Source: Fibrobacter succinogenes (GTDB lineage Bacteria; Fibrobacterota; Fibrobacteria; Fibrobacterales; Fibrobacteraceae). Taken from it: a stretch of 58,817 nt of DNA. Location of the stretch: the NCBI GenBank assembly GCA_902756345.1, contig CACVQR010000019.1:1-58817 (forward strand), given 5' to 3'. This document shows, piece after piece, positions 33,019-42,099 of the stretch. Each line of letters begins with the position of its first letter. Positions within the stretch are counted from its first letter, which is position 1. Position numbers and translations under genes: made by a program. The notes below the pieces were generated by a model that saw only the letters and a program-made list of their open reading frames with translations, was not told the DNA's origin and did no database searches.

Positions 33019-34545
33019 TTACTTCACGAAGCTTGCCGGGAGCGTGAACTGCTTCAGGAACGGCCAGCCGATGCTTGCGTCACCGTAGTCGTGGCCACCG
33101 CCCTGCTTGGTGCAGAGAACAACCTTCGTGCCATCCTGGCAGTTGGAGTATTCGTCGCAACCATTGGCGTTCTTGGTCGGAGCGCCGGTACAGCCGTTCT
33201 TTTCAGCCCAGAACTTGAAGGTGCCTTCGGCGCCCAAGAAGTTCAGACCGTCATTGAATCCGCTATCGCCGCCCTGATATTTGCAGACCGGGTCATTCGT
33301 ACCGCGGAAGTTGATGACAGAAATCGGACGAGACATCTTGCACTGTGCACTGTTGGTCTTGTTCAAGTCCATAGCTGCCGGAGCGACTGCTGCAAAGACA
33401 TCGGACATCATGCAAGCCACGTGGTTGCTCATGCCGCCACCCATCGAGAAACCGGTTGCGTAGATACGCTGCGGGTCGATACAGGCGATTTCTTTGAGTT
33501 TGTCGATCATTGCGTAAGAGAACTTGACGTCGTCGTCGTTGGAGCAGCAGGGGCCGACGTTCCAGCCGTTACCCATTCCACCCGGTTTGCTGGTGCCGTC
33601 CGGGTAAAGCGTGATTACGCCTTCGGGGTCAGTCTTGGCCTTGTACGGAGAACTTCCGAATTCGCCATTGCCGGAACCGCCAATCGGGTGGTAGTCAATA
33701 ACGAGCGGTACGGGCTTGTCGCCCTTGTAGGCACTCGGAATGTGCATAATAAAGGTGCGCTGCTTGCCATCGACGGTCACGGACATGTTTTGCTTATCTC
33801 CGACCTTTGCAGTCTTGCCGGAGCAATCGACTACGATAGGTTCGTCGCTGCCGGCGCTGCTGGAAGATTTCGGCGGTTCAACCTGTTGAGAGCTAGAAGA
33901 TTTCGGCGGTTCAACAGCTTCAGAGCTGGAAGAAGCGTCGGCAGAGGGCCTTACCATTTCGATGGTCACGCCGGTCTCGGTTTCGCTCTGCATTTGGTAG
34001 ACAAAGTTGGCATAACCATCCAGCGCGAACTGGAGCATCGGCAACAGGTCGCCTTCTTTCTTGAGAGCCTTGACTGCACCCTTGTCGGTCAACATAAAGG
34101 TGCTGTTGCGGTTGTCTGCACTGACGCGGATGAACTTCGCGCCTTTTGCAAGCTTGCCCAAGTTGAGGGAGACGATTCCCTGGACGTTTTCGATGTTGCT
34201 TTTCTTGAGAACCTTGCCAAGGGAGTTGATCACGGACACGCTGAGAGAACGTGCGTCCGCGTTATAAATGGTGAGCATGTTGCCTTCCATGTGGAGGGCG
34301 ACATTTGCGGTGTAGGCGTTGGCGACAATGCCCGTGTTGCCATCGCTGCTGAGGCGGAATGTGCCATCTTCTCCGGAGGTTGTTTCGTACCCTCCGAAGT
34401 TGAATGTGTTGATTTTTACACCGCCGAGCAAACGGCCGGAAACCTTGGATTTGACCACGCCGTCAATGCTCCAGGCGAAAGCTTGGCTGCTGAACAAGCC
34501 GAACAGTGCCAGGCTAGCGATACTTGCGAATTTGGGGTTACGCAT
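33019..34545 (-). CDS. CE1-type (feruloyl/acetyl xylan) esterase, PHB-depolymerase-like
   Basis: 508 aa, secreted (signal peptide ending near SQAFAW). Residues ~15-110 form a carboxypeptidase-regulatory-like beta-sandwich (IDGVVKSKVSGRLLGGVKI), then a stretch resembling the C-terminal modules of the cluster, a Ser-rich linker with PPKSSSS repeats (~205-235) and the alpha/beta-hydrolase (~240-508). Catalytic residues: Ser in YATGFSMGGG (~383), Asp in GTNDPVCKY (~435) and His in QGGGHDYG (~488). CE1 enzymes split ferulic or acetyl esters from xylan, helping the neighbouring xylanases. ATG 34545 has an AAAAGGAG site. It is transcribed divergently from the xylanase genes. Confidence 0.85.
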   Translation of the reverse strand: MRNPKFASIASLALFGLFSSQAFAWSIDGVVKSKVSGRLLGGVKINTFNFGGYETTSGEDGTFRLSSDGNTGIVANAYTANVALHMEGNMLTIYNADARSLSVSVINSLGKVLKKSNIENVQGIVSLNLGKLAKGAKFIRVSADNRNSTFMLTDKGAVKALKKEGDLLPMLQFALDGYANFVYQMQSETETGVTIEMVRPSADASSSSEAVEPPKSSSSQQVEPPKSSSSAGSDEPIVVDCSGKTAKVGDKQNMSVTVDGKQRTFIMHIPSAYKGDKPVPLVIDYHPIGGSGNGEFGSSPYKAKTDPEGVITLYPDGTSKPGGMGNGWNVGPCCSNDDDVKFSYAMIDKLKEIACIDPQRIYATGFSMGGGMSNHVACMMSDVFAAVAPAAMDLNKTNSAQCKMSRPISVINFRGTNDPVCKYQGGDSGFNDGLNFLGAEGTFKFWAEKNGCTGAPTKNANGCDEYSNCQDGTKVVLCTKQGGGHDYGDASIGWPFLKQFTLPASFVK

Positions 34546-34710
34546 AAATACTCCTTTTTTATGATACCCTTTTGTTTTCACTCAATAATAAATTTACACA
34601 TTTATTGCTGAAATGCAATATATTTTGCGTAAAGTTTGCTAAACCACGAATAAATCTTACACATTTCCGTGTAAAAAGTGTTTTGTGCGCATTTCTTTAT
34701 TTGAAAAGCA

Positions 34711-34725
34711 TGGATTCGTTGTCCA
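34711..34725. promoter_or_regulatory. shared xylanase-gene motif, copy 1
   Basis: TGGATTCGTTGTCCA, an imperfect palindrome (TGGA...TCCA) ending 85 nt before the first GH10 start. The same motif is at 36731 and 38779 at nearly the same distance from the start. Confidence 0.55.
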
Positions 34726-34810
34726 AGGAATCTTGCTTTTGACGAGGTAATTTCCCCTTTTTGTAAGGTACTTTTACCTATGGTGTTCATGTTTTTAAAG
34801 GATGTTGGTT

Positions 34811-36657
34811 ATGAAAAAGCTATCCCTTTCTCTTGCTATTGCAGCCATTGCAGGCTTTGCGACCATGGCAAATGCCGCTTTCGCCGATGGCGGTGCAAAA
34901 TTCTTGGGCAATATTACTACGGGTGGCCAGATTCGTAGCGACTTTGCCCAATACTGGAACCAGATTACTCCCGAAAACGGCTGTAAGTGGGGTTCCATCC
35001 ATTCCCTTTCTAACGGCAACAGCGGTACAAGCAAGTTCGCCTGGGACAACTTCAAAAACCGGGTGAACGCCATTTCAAGTTCCACGCTCTCGTTTGGGGC
35101 TCGCAGTACCCGAACTTCCTCTGCAAAAAGAAAAATCCGGGCATTACCGTAGAACTCACCAAAAAGTACATTACCGAATGGTTCGATGCCGTTGCGGCTA
35201 AGTTCCCGGACCTCGAATACATCGACGTGGTGAACGAAGCCATTTGGGCGGGTAACAACTACCACTCTGGTTACGGCAAGCCTGCTGCAGGTGCCGAAGG
35301 CCACAGCACCGACGATACCGAATGCGGCGGCTCCTACATTATCGAAGCCCTCGGCGGTGACCGCGTTGTAAATGGCAAGCACCAGTACGACTTTATCACC
35401 ACCGCTTTCAAGATGGCCCGCGAACGCTGGCCAAAAGCTGTGCTTATCTATAACGACTACAATACGCTTTCCTGGCAGATCAACGAAGGTATCGAACTCA
35501 TCCAGACTATTGTCAAGAACGGTGCTCCGGTCGATGCCTACGGCCAGCAGGCTCACGACTGTAAGGGCATGAGCAAGAACGATTTCGAAAGTAAGATGAC
35601 CCGAATCCATAATGAAACGGGCCTCCCGCTCCTCGTTTCGGAATACGATATCGGCGAAGCGGACGATACCAAACAGAAAAACGATTACGCAAACCAGATT
35701 CCGTTCATGTGGGAAACTCCGTGGGTTGCAGGCATTACCATTTGGGGCTATATCAACGGCTCTACTTGGGTTGCAAACACCGGCCTCATCGAAAAAGATG
35801 GCCGCAAGCGCGCTTCCATGAACTGGCTCGAAGAATACTTTGCGAACAACTTAAGCAAGGGTAAAAACGATGTGACCTTCACGCCCATCGAGCCTGAACC
35901 GCAGCTCCCGTTCAAGGGAGAACCGATTGCCATTCCGGGTAAAGTCGAAGCCGAAGATTTCGATATCCCGGGCAAGGGCGTCAACGAAGACGGCACGAGC
36001 AACCAGTCCTATAGCGACGATTCCGAAAACCACGGCGATAGCGACTACCGCAAGGACACCGGTGTCGACCTTTACAAGAAGGCGACCGGCGTTATCGTGG
36101 GCTACAACAGCGAAGGCGACTGGCTCGAATGGACCGTGAACGTTAAAGAAGCTGGCGACTACACGATGTTTGCTGCCGTGGCTGCCGCAGGTTCTACTTC
36201 CAGTTTCCAGCTCTCCCTCGATGGCAAGGCGCTCACCGACGTGATTACGGTTCCTGCCGCCAAGGAAGGCGAAGAAAATTACGACGACTACAACAAGGTC
36301 AAGGCCAACGTGACTCTCCCGGCAGGCAAGCACATCCTCCGCATGGACGTAACGGGCGCCTGGTTCGACGTAGACTACTTCACCTTCGTGAAGGGCAAGG
36401 ACGCGACTGACCCCGAACCGATCGAAAATCCGGGCCAGGAAACCTTTATCGGCCAGAACCTCGAACTCACGAACGACAAGCTTCAAGATTACTACGTGTT
36501 CGACATGCAAGGTAACCGCTTGGGACTGATTTCGGCCTATGGATTCAATGCCGCGGCCGACCTGCTCAAGTCTTCTAGCTCCATCAGGTCTTCGGGAATT
36601 TACTACCTGCGCAGCCGCACTACAGGCAAGATGCATACCGTGAGAGTTTCTAGATAA
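34811..36657 (+). pseudogene. GH10 endo-xylanase with CBM6, broken by a one-base frameshift
   Basis: Signal peptide MKKLSLSLAIAAIAGFATMANA, then GH10 sequence (ADGGAKFLGNIT) up to 35053. The frame is lost at a run of five A's (35054-35058): a sixth A would restore DNFKKPGERHFKFHALVWGS, which aligns with the two next xylanases. After that the +1 frame is open to 36657 and holds the acid/base Glu (IDVVNEAIW), the nucleophile Glu (LLVSEYDIG), CBM6 (IPGKVEAEDFDIPG) and the C-terminal module ending TVRVSR. The rest is well preserved, so this is either a recent mutation, a homopolymer sequencing error, or slippage-prone expression. ATG 34811 follows AAAGGATG. Confidence 0.85.
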
Positions 36658-36684
36658 TTTAAGACTCAATACACCAAACAACGG

Positions 36685-36717
36685 GTTCCGGGGCGAACGC
36701 TCCGGAGCTTGTTTTTT
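36685..36717 (+). terminator. terminator after the first GH10 gene
   Basis: TCCGGGGCG/CGCTCCGGA hairpin followed by TTGTTTTTTG. It is preceded by ACTCAATACACCAAACAACG, which is identical after all three GH10 genes. Confidence 0.75.
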
Positions 36718-36730
36718 GTTTACGTCATTG

Positions 36731-36745
36731 TGGATATATTGTCCA
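36731..36745. promoter_or_regulatory. shared xylanase-gene motif, copy 2
   Basis: TGGATATATTGTCCA, ending 89 nt before the second GH10 start. Confidence 0.55.
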
Positions 36746-36834
36746 TGGAATCACTGTTTCGACTAGGATTATTTCGTGCGTTTCAGGATAATTTTATAGG
36801 AGCATGGTGTAACTTTAAAAAAGGATGTGGTTTC

Positions 36835-38700
36835 ATGAAACAGAAACTTTCTTTCTCTGCTTTGGCGGTCGCACTTTCTTGTGCCGTTCCGTCGTTCGCT
36901 GGCCCCGGCCTTGCCGATGGCGCGGCCAAGTTCATCGGTAACATCACTCAGTCTGGCACGGCTCCTGGTCCTAATGACCAGTTTACCAAACTGTGGAACC
37001 AGGCGACAGCTGAAAACGGCTGTAAGTGGGGCTCCGTCGAAGGTCAGCGCGGCAAGTACAACTGGGGCGCCTGCGATGCTGCCTATAACTGGGCAAAGCA
37101 GAACGGTGGTCACTTCAAGTTCCACGCTTTGGTGTGGGGCTCCCAGTATCCGAGCTGGCTCAATGGCCTTAGCACAGAAGAAACCAAGAAGGCGATTACC
37201 GCCTGGTTCGATGCGGTCAAGCAGCATTACCCGGATCTCGAAATGATCGACGTGGTGAACGAAGCTATCCGCACGGGCAACAACAGCTATCATTCTCCTT
37301 ACGGCAAGAACAACAACATCATTCCGGCACTCGGTGGCGATAACGGTGGCAATTACCAGTTCGTAACGACCGCCTTCAAGATGGCCCGTGAACGTTGGCC
37401 GAAGGCTATCCTCATTTATAACGACTACAACACCGTCCAGTGGAACAAGGACCAGGGTATTCAGCTTATCCAGACCATCAAGAAAAACGGTGCTCCGGTC
37501 GACGCATACGGCTTGCAGGCCCACGACATGATGAGCCAGGGCGGTGGCCAGGGCGGTACCGGTGGCGGCGGCGTCTGCTTGAACATCAATACGCTCAAGA
37601 GCATTACCAAGGAAATCTGGGACAAGACCCAGACCCCGATGTTCATCAGCGAATACGACATTGCGACTACCGATGATAATATCCAGAAGCAGTGCTATCA
37701 GGAACAGATTACGCACTTCATGGAAAACGAGCATGTCGCGGGCATTACCTTGTGGGGCTATGTCTATGGCCACACCTGGCTCGACTGTAACGGAAAGGCT
37801 CCCGGATGCTCCGGCATCATCAAGGACGGCAAGGACCGCGCCGCCATGGCCTGGCTCAGAGATTACCTCTCCAAGAACAAGGGCGTGAACTCGACTGGCC
37901 TCAAGACGGGTGTGCTCACTCCGGTCGATCCTGTGCCGCGCAAGCTGTTCAAGGGCTCTGCATTCGACATCCCGGGCAAAATCGAAGCCGAAGACTTTGA
38001 TATTTCCGGTATCGGCGAAACCAATGGCGTGAGCAACATCTCTTACAGCGAAAGCGATATCGAAAATCACGGCGACGTGACGGATTACCGCAAGGACACG
38101 ACTGGTGTCGACCTCTACAAGAAGGCTACCGGCATCATCGTGGGCTACAACAGCGAAGGCGATTGGCTCGAATACACCGTGAACGTAAAAGAAGCGGGCG
38201 ACTACACCATGTTCGCAGCCGTGGCTGCCGCAGGTTCGACATCCAGCTTCCAGCTTTCTATCGACGGCAAGGAACTCACCAACGTGATTACTGTTCCTGC
38301 TGCAAAGTCCGGCGAAGAAAACTACGACGACTACAACAAGGTCAAGGCTAACGTGTCCCTCACGGCCGGCACGCATATCCTCCGCATGACGGTGACTGGC
38401 TCCTGGTTCGACATCGACTACTTCACCTTCGTGAAGGGTAAAGATGCTACCGACCCCGAACCGATTGAAATCGAAGATGATCCGATGTTTGTCCAGCCGA
38501 GCATCCAGATCGATGAAAACGGCCTGCAGGACTACTTCGTGTTCGACGTGCATGGCGTGAACTTGGGCGTGCTTTCGGCCTACGGTTTCGATGGCGCTGC
38601 CGAAATTCTCCAGAACACGGGCGACATCAAGGCTTCCGGTATCTACTACCTGCGTAACCGCTGGACCGGAAAAATGCAGTCTGTGAGAATTTCTAGGTAA
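36835..38700 (+). CDS. GH10 endo-1,4-beta-xylanase with CBM6 (second copy)
   Basis: 621 aa, secreted (signal peptide to PSFAG, ~22). GH10 barrel ~25-360: FHALVWGSQYP, acid/base Glu in IDVVNEAIRTG (~143), nucleophile Glu in PMFISEYDIA (~273). It cuts the xylan backbone internally. A glycine-rich loop (GGGQGGTGGGG, ~240) is unusual and shared with the third copy. CBM6 at ~380-540 (IPGKIEAEDFDISG, EGDWLEYTVNVKEAG) and a basic C-terminal module (~555-621, ending MQSVRISR) follow. ATG 36835 lies after AAAAAGGATGTGG. Its layout matches the CBM6-bearing xylanases known from F. succinogenes. Confidence 0.94.
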   Translation: MKQKLSFSALAVALSCAVPSFAGPGLADGAAKFIGNITQSGTAPGPNDQFTKLWNQATAENGCKWGSVEGQRGKYNWGACDAAYNWAKQNGGHFKFHALVWGSQYPSWLNGLSTEETKKAITAWFDAVKQHYPDLEMIDVVNEAIRTGNNSYHSPYGKNNNIIPALGGDNGGNYQFVTTAFKMARERWPKAILIYNDYNTVQWNKDQGIQLIQTIKKNGAPVDAYGLQAHDMMSQGGGQGGTGGGGVCLNINTLKSITKEIWDKTQTPMFISEYDIATTDDNIQKQCYQEQITHFMENEHVAGITLWGYVYGHTWLDCNGKAPGCSGIIKDGKDRAAMAWLRDYLSKNKGVNSTGLKTGVLTPVDPVPRKLFKGSAFDIPGKIEAEDFDISGIGETNGVSNISYSESDIENHGDVTDYRKDTTGVDLYKKATGIIVGYNSEGDWLEYTVNVKEAGDYTMFAAVAAAGSTSSFQLSIDGKELTNVITVPAAKSGEENYDDYNKVKANVSLTAGTHILRMTVTGSWFDIDYFTFVKGKDATDPEPIEIEDDPMFVQPSIQIDENGLQDYFVFDVHGVNLGVLSAYGFDGAAEILQNTGDIKASGIYYLRNRWTGKMQSVRISR

Positions 38701-38730
38701 ATTTCAAAACTCAATACACCAAACAACGGG

Positions 38731-38758
38731 TCCCGGGGCGAATGCTCCGGGGCTTGTT
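38731..38758 (+). terminator. terminator after the second GH10 gene
   Basis: TCCCGGGGC pairs with GCTCCGGGG, followed by a T-rich tail; the ACTCAATACACCAAACAACG block precedes it. Confidence 0.75.
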
Positions 38759-38778
38759 TTCTTTTGTTTACGCTTCTA

Positions 38779-38793
38779 TGGATATATTGTCCA
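38779..38793. promoter_or_regulatory. shared xylanase-gene motif, copy 3
   Basis: TGGATATATTGTCCA, ending 93 nt before the third GH10 start; identical to copy 2. Confidence 0.55.
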
Positions 38794-38886
38794 TGACAAT
38801 CCCCTTTTTTCGTGAAAAAACGTCCTTTTTAGGGAATATATTAATAATGGTTTTTGGGATGAAAACCATCAAAAGGATGTGTGGAT

Positions 38887-40698
38887 ATGAAAAAGATAAT
38901 CTCTACAGCAACGAAAGTTGCTGCGTTTGCTCTTGCAGCAACAACTTTCTCCTTCGCGGGACCCGGCTTGGCCGATGGTGCAGCGAAGTTCGTCGGTAAC
39001 ATTACAACGCGTGGCCAGGTTCGTAGCGACTTTACGAAGTTGTGGAACCAGATTACGGCTGAAAACGAATGTAAGTGGGCCTCTATCGAAGGTACCCGCG
39101 GTCGTTACAACTGGTCTGGTTGCGATGCAGCCTATAACTGGGCAAAGAATAACGGTGGCCATTTCAAGTTCCACGCTCTGGTGTGGGGCTCCCAGTATCC
39201 TAACTGGTTGAACGGCCTTAGCGTTGACGAAACCAAGAAGGCGATTACCGCTTGGTTCGATGCCGTCAAGCAGCATTACCCCGATCTCGAAATGATCGAC
39301 GTGGTGAACGAAGCTATCCGTACGGGTAACAACAACTATCACTCCGGCTACGGCAAGAACAACAACATCATCGGTGCTCTCGGTGGCGATAACGGCGGTA
39401 ACTACCAGTTCGTGACCACGGCCTTCAAGATGGCCCGTGAACGCTGGCCGAAGGCAATCTTGATTTATAACGACTATAATACCGTTCAGTGGAACAAGGA
39501 TGAAGGTATTAACCTCATCAACACCATCAAGAAAAACGGTGCTCCGGTGGACGCTTACGGCTTGCAGGCTCACGACATGATGAGCCAGGGCGGTGGCGCT
39601 GGCGGTACCGGTGGTGGCGGCTCCTGCTTGAACATCAACACCTTGAAGAGTGTTGTTAGCGAAATTTGGAACAAGACTCAGACTCCGATGTTCATCTCTG
39701 AATACGATATCGGTACCGATAACGACAATATCCAGAAGCAGTGCTACTCCGAACAGATTTCCTACTTCATGGAAAACGAACATGTTGCAGGCATTACCTT
39801 GTGGGGCTATGTCTATGGTGCAACCTGGATCAATAACGGTAACTCCGGTATCATCAAGGATAACGGCGGCGACCGTCCTGCCATGACTTGGCTCAAGGAT
39901 TACCTCTCCAAGAACAAGGGTGTGAACACCACCGGCCTCAACACTGGCGTTGTCACTCCGGTTGAACCTGTTCCGCAGGAACCGTTCAAGGGCTCTGCAC
40001 TTGCCATTCCGGGTAAGATTGAAGTTGAAGACTTCGACAAGCCGGGCCAGGGCAAGAACGAAGATGGTACAAGCAACGAATCCTATGGCGACGATTCCGA
40101 AAACCATGGCGATAGCGACTACCGTAAGGATACCGGTGCAGACCTTTACAAGAAGGCTACTGGCGTTGCTCTCGGTTACAACAATACCGGCGACTGGTAC
40201 GAATACACCATCAACGTTGCCGAAGCGGGCGAATACACTGCAGTCGCTTCTGTCGCTACCGAAGGCACGGGCGCATTCACGCTCTCCCTCGACGGCAAGT
40301 CCCTTGCCGAATTCACGGTCACGGGTTCTAGCTACGACGACTTCTCCGACGTGAAGAAGAAGGTAACTCTCCCGGCCGGCAAGCATGTGCTCCGCCTCGA
40401 CGTGACCCAGGAATACTTTGATATCGACTACATCAACTTCGTGAAGGGCGATGTCGTTGACGAACCGGGTGAAGATGACCCGATGCTTGTGCAGCAGGAA
40501 CTCAAGCTCGACAACAATGCCCGCCAGGATTACCACGTGTTCGACCAGAACGGTGTCCACATGGGTGTGCTCACAGCCTACGGATTCGATGCCGCCAAGG
40601 AAATTCTCAAGACTTCTAACGAAGTCAAGAACTCCGGCGTGTACTACCTCCGCAGCCGCACCACTGGCCAGATGCAGTCTGTAAGAGTGACGAGATAA
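38887..40698 (+). CDS. GH10 endo-1,4-beta-xylanase with CBM6 (third copy)
   Basis: 603 aa, secreted (signal peptide to ~22, TTFSFAG). GH10 domain ~25-350 with acid/base Glu in IDVVNEAIRTG (~143) and nucleophile Glu in PMFISEYDIG (~273). The CBM6 (~370-520; IPGKIEVEDFDKPGQG, GDWYEYTINVAEAG) is the most divergent part relative to the second copy, while the catalytic domains are very similar, so the modules evolve at different rates. The C-terminal module ends MQSVRVTR. ATG 38887 follows AAAAGGATGTGTGG. With the two upstream copies it forms a tandem array, each with its own upstream motif and terminator. Confidence 0.94.
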   Translation: MKKIISTATKVAAFALAATTFSFAGPGLADGAAKFVGNITTRGQVRSDFTKLWNQITAENECKWASIEGTRGRYNWSGCDAAYNWAKNNGGHFKFHALVWGSQYPNWLNGLSVDETKKAITAWFDAVKQHYPDLEMIDVVNEAIRTGNNNYHSGYGKNNNIIGALGGDNGGNYQFVTTAFKMARERWPKAILIYNDYNTVQWNKDEGINLINTIKKNGAPVDAYGLQAHDMMSQGGGAGGTGGGGSCLNINTLKSVVSEIWNKTQTPMFISEYDIGTDNDNIQKQCYSEQISYFMENEHVAGITLWGYVYGATWINNGNSGIIKDNGGDRPAMTWLKDYLSKNKGVNTTGLNTGVVTPVEPVPQEPFKGSALAIPGKIEVEDFDKPGQGKNEDGTSNESYGDDSENHGDSDYRKDTGADLYKKATGVALGYNNTGDWYEYTINVAEAGEYTAVASVATEGTGAFTLSLDGKSLAEFTVTGSSYDDFSDVKKKVTLPAGKHVLRLDVTQEYFDIDYINFVKGDVVDEPGEDDPMLVQQELKLDNNARQDYHVFDQNGVHMGVLTAYGFDAAKEILKTSNEVKNSGVYYLRSRTTGQMQSVRVTR

Positions 40699-40726
40699 TT
40701 AGAGTACTCAATACACCAAACAACGG

Positions 40727-40758
40727 ACTCCGAAGCGGACGCTTCGGAGTTTGTTTTT
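40727..40758 (+). terminator. terminator after the third GH10 gene
   Basis: ACTCCGAAGC 40727-40736 pairs with GCTTCGGAGT 40741-40750, followed by TTGTTTTTT. Confidence 0.85.
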
Positions 40759-40783
40759 TCCGAAAAAAGAGAAATTTATTCTG

Positions 40784-40809
40784 TCAATTAATACAACTCT
40801 ATTAATTGA
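40784..40809. other. 9-bp AT-rich inverted repeat upstream of rplM
   Basis: TCAATTAAT and ATTAATTGA around an 8-nt spacer. It could be an operator or a weak hairpin. Confidence 0.45.
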
Positions 40810-40866
40810 TAGAGTAAAAATGCCTGAAGTGGCGCAGATTTTTCGAAAAATCGTACTTTTTTACCC

Positions 40867-40895
40867 TTGCAAAGCCGCGTTTTTTCTTCTAAATT
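40867..40895 (+). promoter_or_regulatory. candidate sigma-70 promoter of rplM-rpsI
   Basis: TTGCAA at 40867-40872, 17-bp spacer, TAAATT at 40890-40895, about 55 nt before the rplM start. Confidence 0.45.
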
Positions 40896-40950
40896 TAGCG
40901 CAGCATTTCACGGGGCGACTTTGCTCCGGAATAACTCAAAAAGGATTTAC

Positions 40951-41379
40951 ATGAAGACCATTACGGTAAACCCGAAGAACGTCGAACGCAAGTGGAAGCT
41001 TGTGGACGCCGCCGATAAGCCTATGGGTCGCGTTGCTTCTGAAGTTGCAAAGCTCCTGATGGGCAAGCACAAGGCCATCTTCTCCCCGAACGTCGACACT
41101 GGCGACTTCGTGGTTGTGATCAACGCTGAAAAAGTTGCTGTTACCGGCAACAAGGCTCTGCAGAAGCAGTACTTCCACCACACCGGTCACATCGCCGGTG
41201 AACGCTGGATCAACTTTGCCGACCTCTTGGCAAAGCACCCGACTGCACCGCTCGAAGCTGCCATCTGGGGCATGCTCCCGCACAGCGCTCTCGGTCACAA
41301 GATGATCAAGAAGCTCAAAATCTATGCCGGTGCCGAACATCCGCACGCCGCGCAGAAACCTGAAGTTGTAGAACTTTAA
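40951..41379 (+). CDS. rplM: 50S ribosomal protein L13
   Basis: 142 aa, the usual length for L13. Typical features are WKLVDAADKPMGRVASEVAKLLMGKHK near the N-terminus and WGMLPHSALGHKMIKKLKIYAGAEHPH near the C-terminus. It binds 23S rRNA early in assembly of the large subunit. ATG 40951 has AAAAGGA 5 nt upstream; a longer in-frame start at 40867 would lie inside the promoter and is rejected. As in many bacteria it is followed directly by rpsI, with about 17 nt between stop and the presumed rpsI start. Confidence 0.97.
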   Translation: MKTITVNPKNVERKWKLVDAADKPMGRVASEVAKLLMGKHKAIFSPNVDTGDFVVVINAEKVAVTGNKALQKQYFHHTGHIAGERWINFADLLAKHPTAPLEAAIWGMLPHSALGHKMIKKLKIYAGAEHPHAAQKPEVVEL

Positions 41380-41396
41380 GAACGGAGGATACCTCT

Positions 41397-41801
41397 ATCG
41401 CTACCGCAAAAACTAAGAAGATCTACCGCGGCACTGGCCGTCGCAAGAACGCCATCGCTGCTGTGATCCTGAAGCCGGGTTCCGGCAAGCGCACTATCAA
41501 TGGTCGTGATTTCAAGGATTACTTCCATTCTGAAGTGCAGAACATGATCGCTAACCTTCCGTTCGCCATCCTCGGCAACGCGGAAGAATGGGACGTCGAA
41601 GTTACCGCTCGTGGCGGTGGCATCGCTGGCCAGATGGGCGCTGTCCGTCTCGGCATTGCCCGTGCCCTGGTTGCTAACGACGCCGAAGTCAAGCCCGCCC
41701 TCAAGAAGGAAGGCCTCATGACTCGTGACTCTCGTGCCGTTGAACGTAAGAAGTTCGGCCGCAAGAAGGCTCGTAAGCACTTCCAGTTCAGCAAGCGCTA
41801 A
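41397..41801 (+). CDS. rpsI: 30S ribosomal protein S9, apparently starting at ATC
   Basis: 134 aa: (M)ATAKTKKIYRGTGRRKNAIAAV at the N-terminus, ARGGGIAGQMGAVRLGIARAL in the middle and the basic tail KKARKHFQFSKR that reaches the P site. No ATG, GTG or TTG occurs in frame between the rplM stop and GTG 41463, which would remove the conserved GRRKNAIA segment. A perfect GGAGG (41384-41388) stands 8 nt before ATC 41397, exactly where the start should be. So either the start codon is ATC (rare) or this base is a mutation or sequencing error for ATG. Confidence 0.93.
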   Translation: MATAKTKKIYRGTGRRKNAIAAVILKPGSGKRTINGRDFKDYFHSEVQNMIANLPFAILGNAEEWDVEVTARGGGIAGQMGAVRLGIARALVANDAEVKPALKKEGLMTRDSRAVERKKFGRKKARKHFQFSKR

Positions 41802-41825
41802 TCTGCGAAATTGCTATTACGAAAG

Positions 41826-41849
41826 ACCCTGGCTCTCGCCAGGGTTTTT
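41826..41849 (+). terminator. terminator after rpsI
   Basis: ACCCTGGC and GCCAGGGT form an 8-bp stem followed by TTTT. Confidence 0.9.
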
Positions 41850-41887
41850 CTTTGTTGGATTGTCTTCCCGCACGGAGATGACAATAG

Positions 41888-41946
41888 CCACTTGCAGCTT
41901 TGCTGCTTAGTGGATATGATCCTCGGAACGGGGACGGGATCCCCTT
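41888..41946 (+). repeat. hairpin repeat, family D copy 2
   Basis: CCACT/AGTGG outside and GCAGC/GCTGC inside, with the same CTT and CTTA spacers as 26772-26827. It is followed by GATCCTCGGAACGGGGA and a GGGATCCCC hairpin with four T's. The rest of 41850-42099 holds a further short palindrome (ATGCTGATGAAAATCAGCAT near 42052) and no gene. Confidence 0.6.
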
Positions 41947-42099
41947 TTACGGCTTTCCAAAAGCATGCTCTGCCCTATTGCGTTTTCACGCCTTGTATGC
42001 GGACCACGTCATGCTGAGGATATTCTGCATCAGCTCATGAAGCCTGCATTGTCATGCTGATGAAAATCAGCATCGGCACTTGGCAGTCTAATTAATTTG

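Noticed and set aside
33007-34611. 534-aa plus-strand open frame
   Set aside because: Antisense shadow of the CE1-type esterase, which has a signal peptide, catalytic triad and ribosome-binding site.
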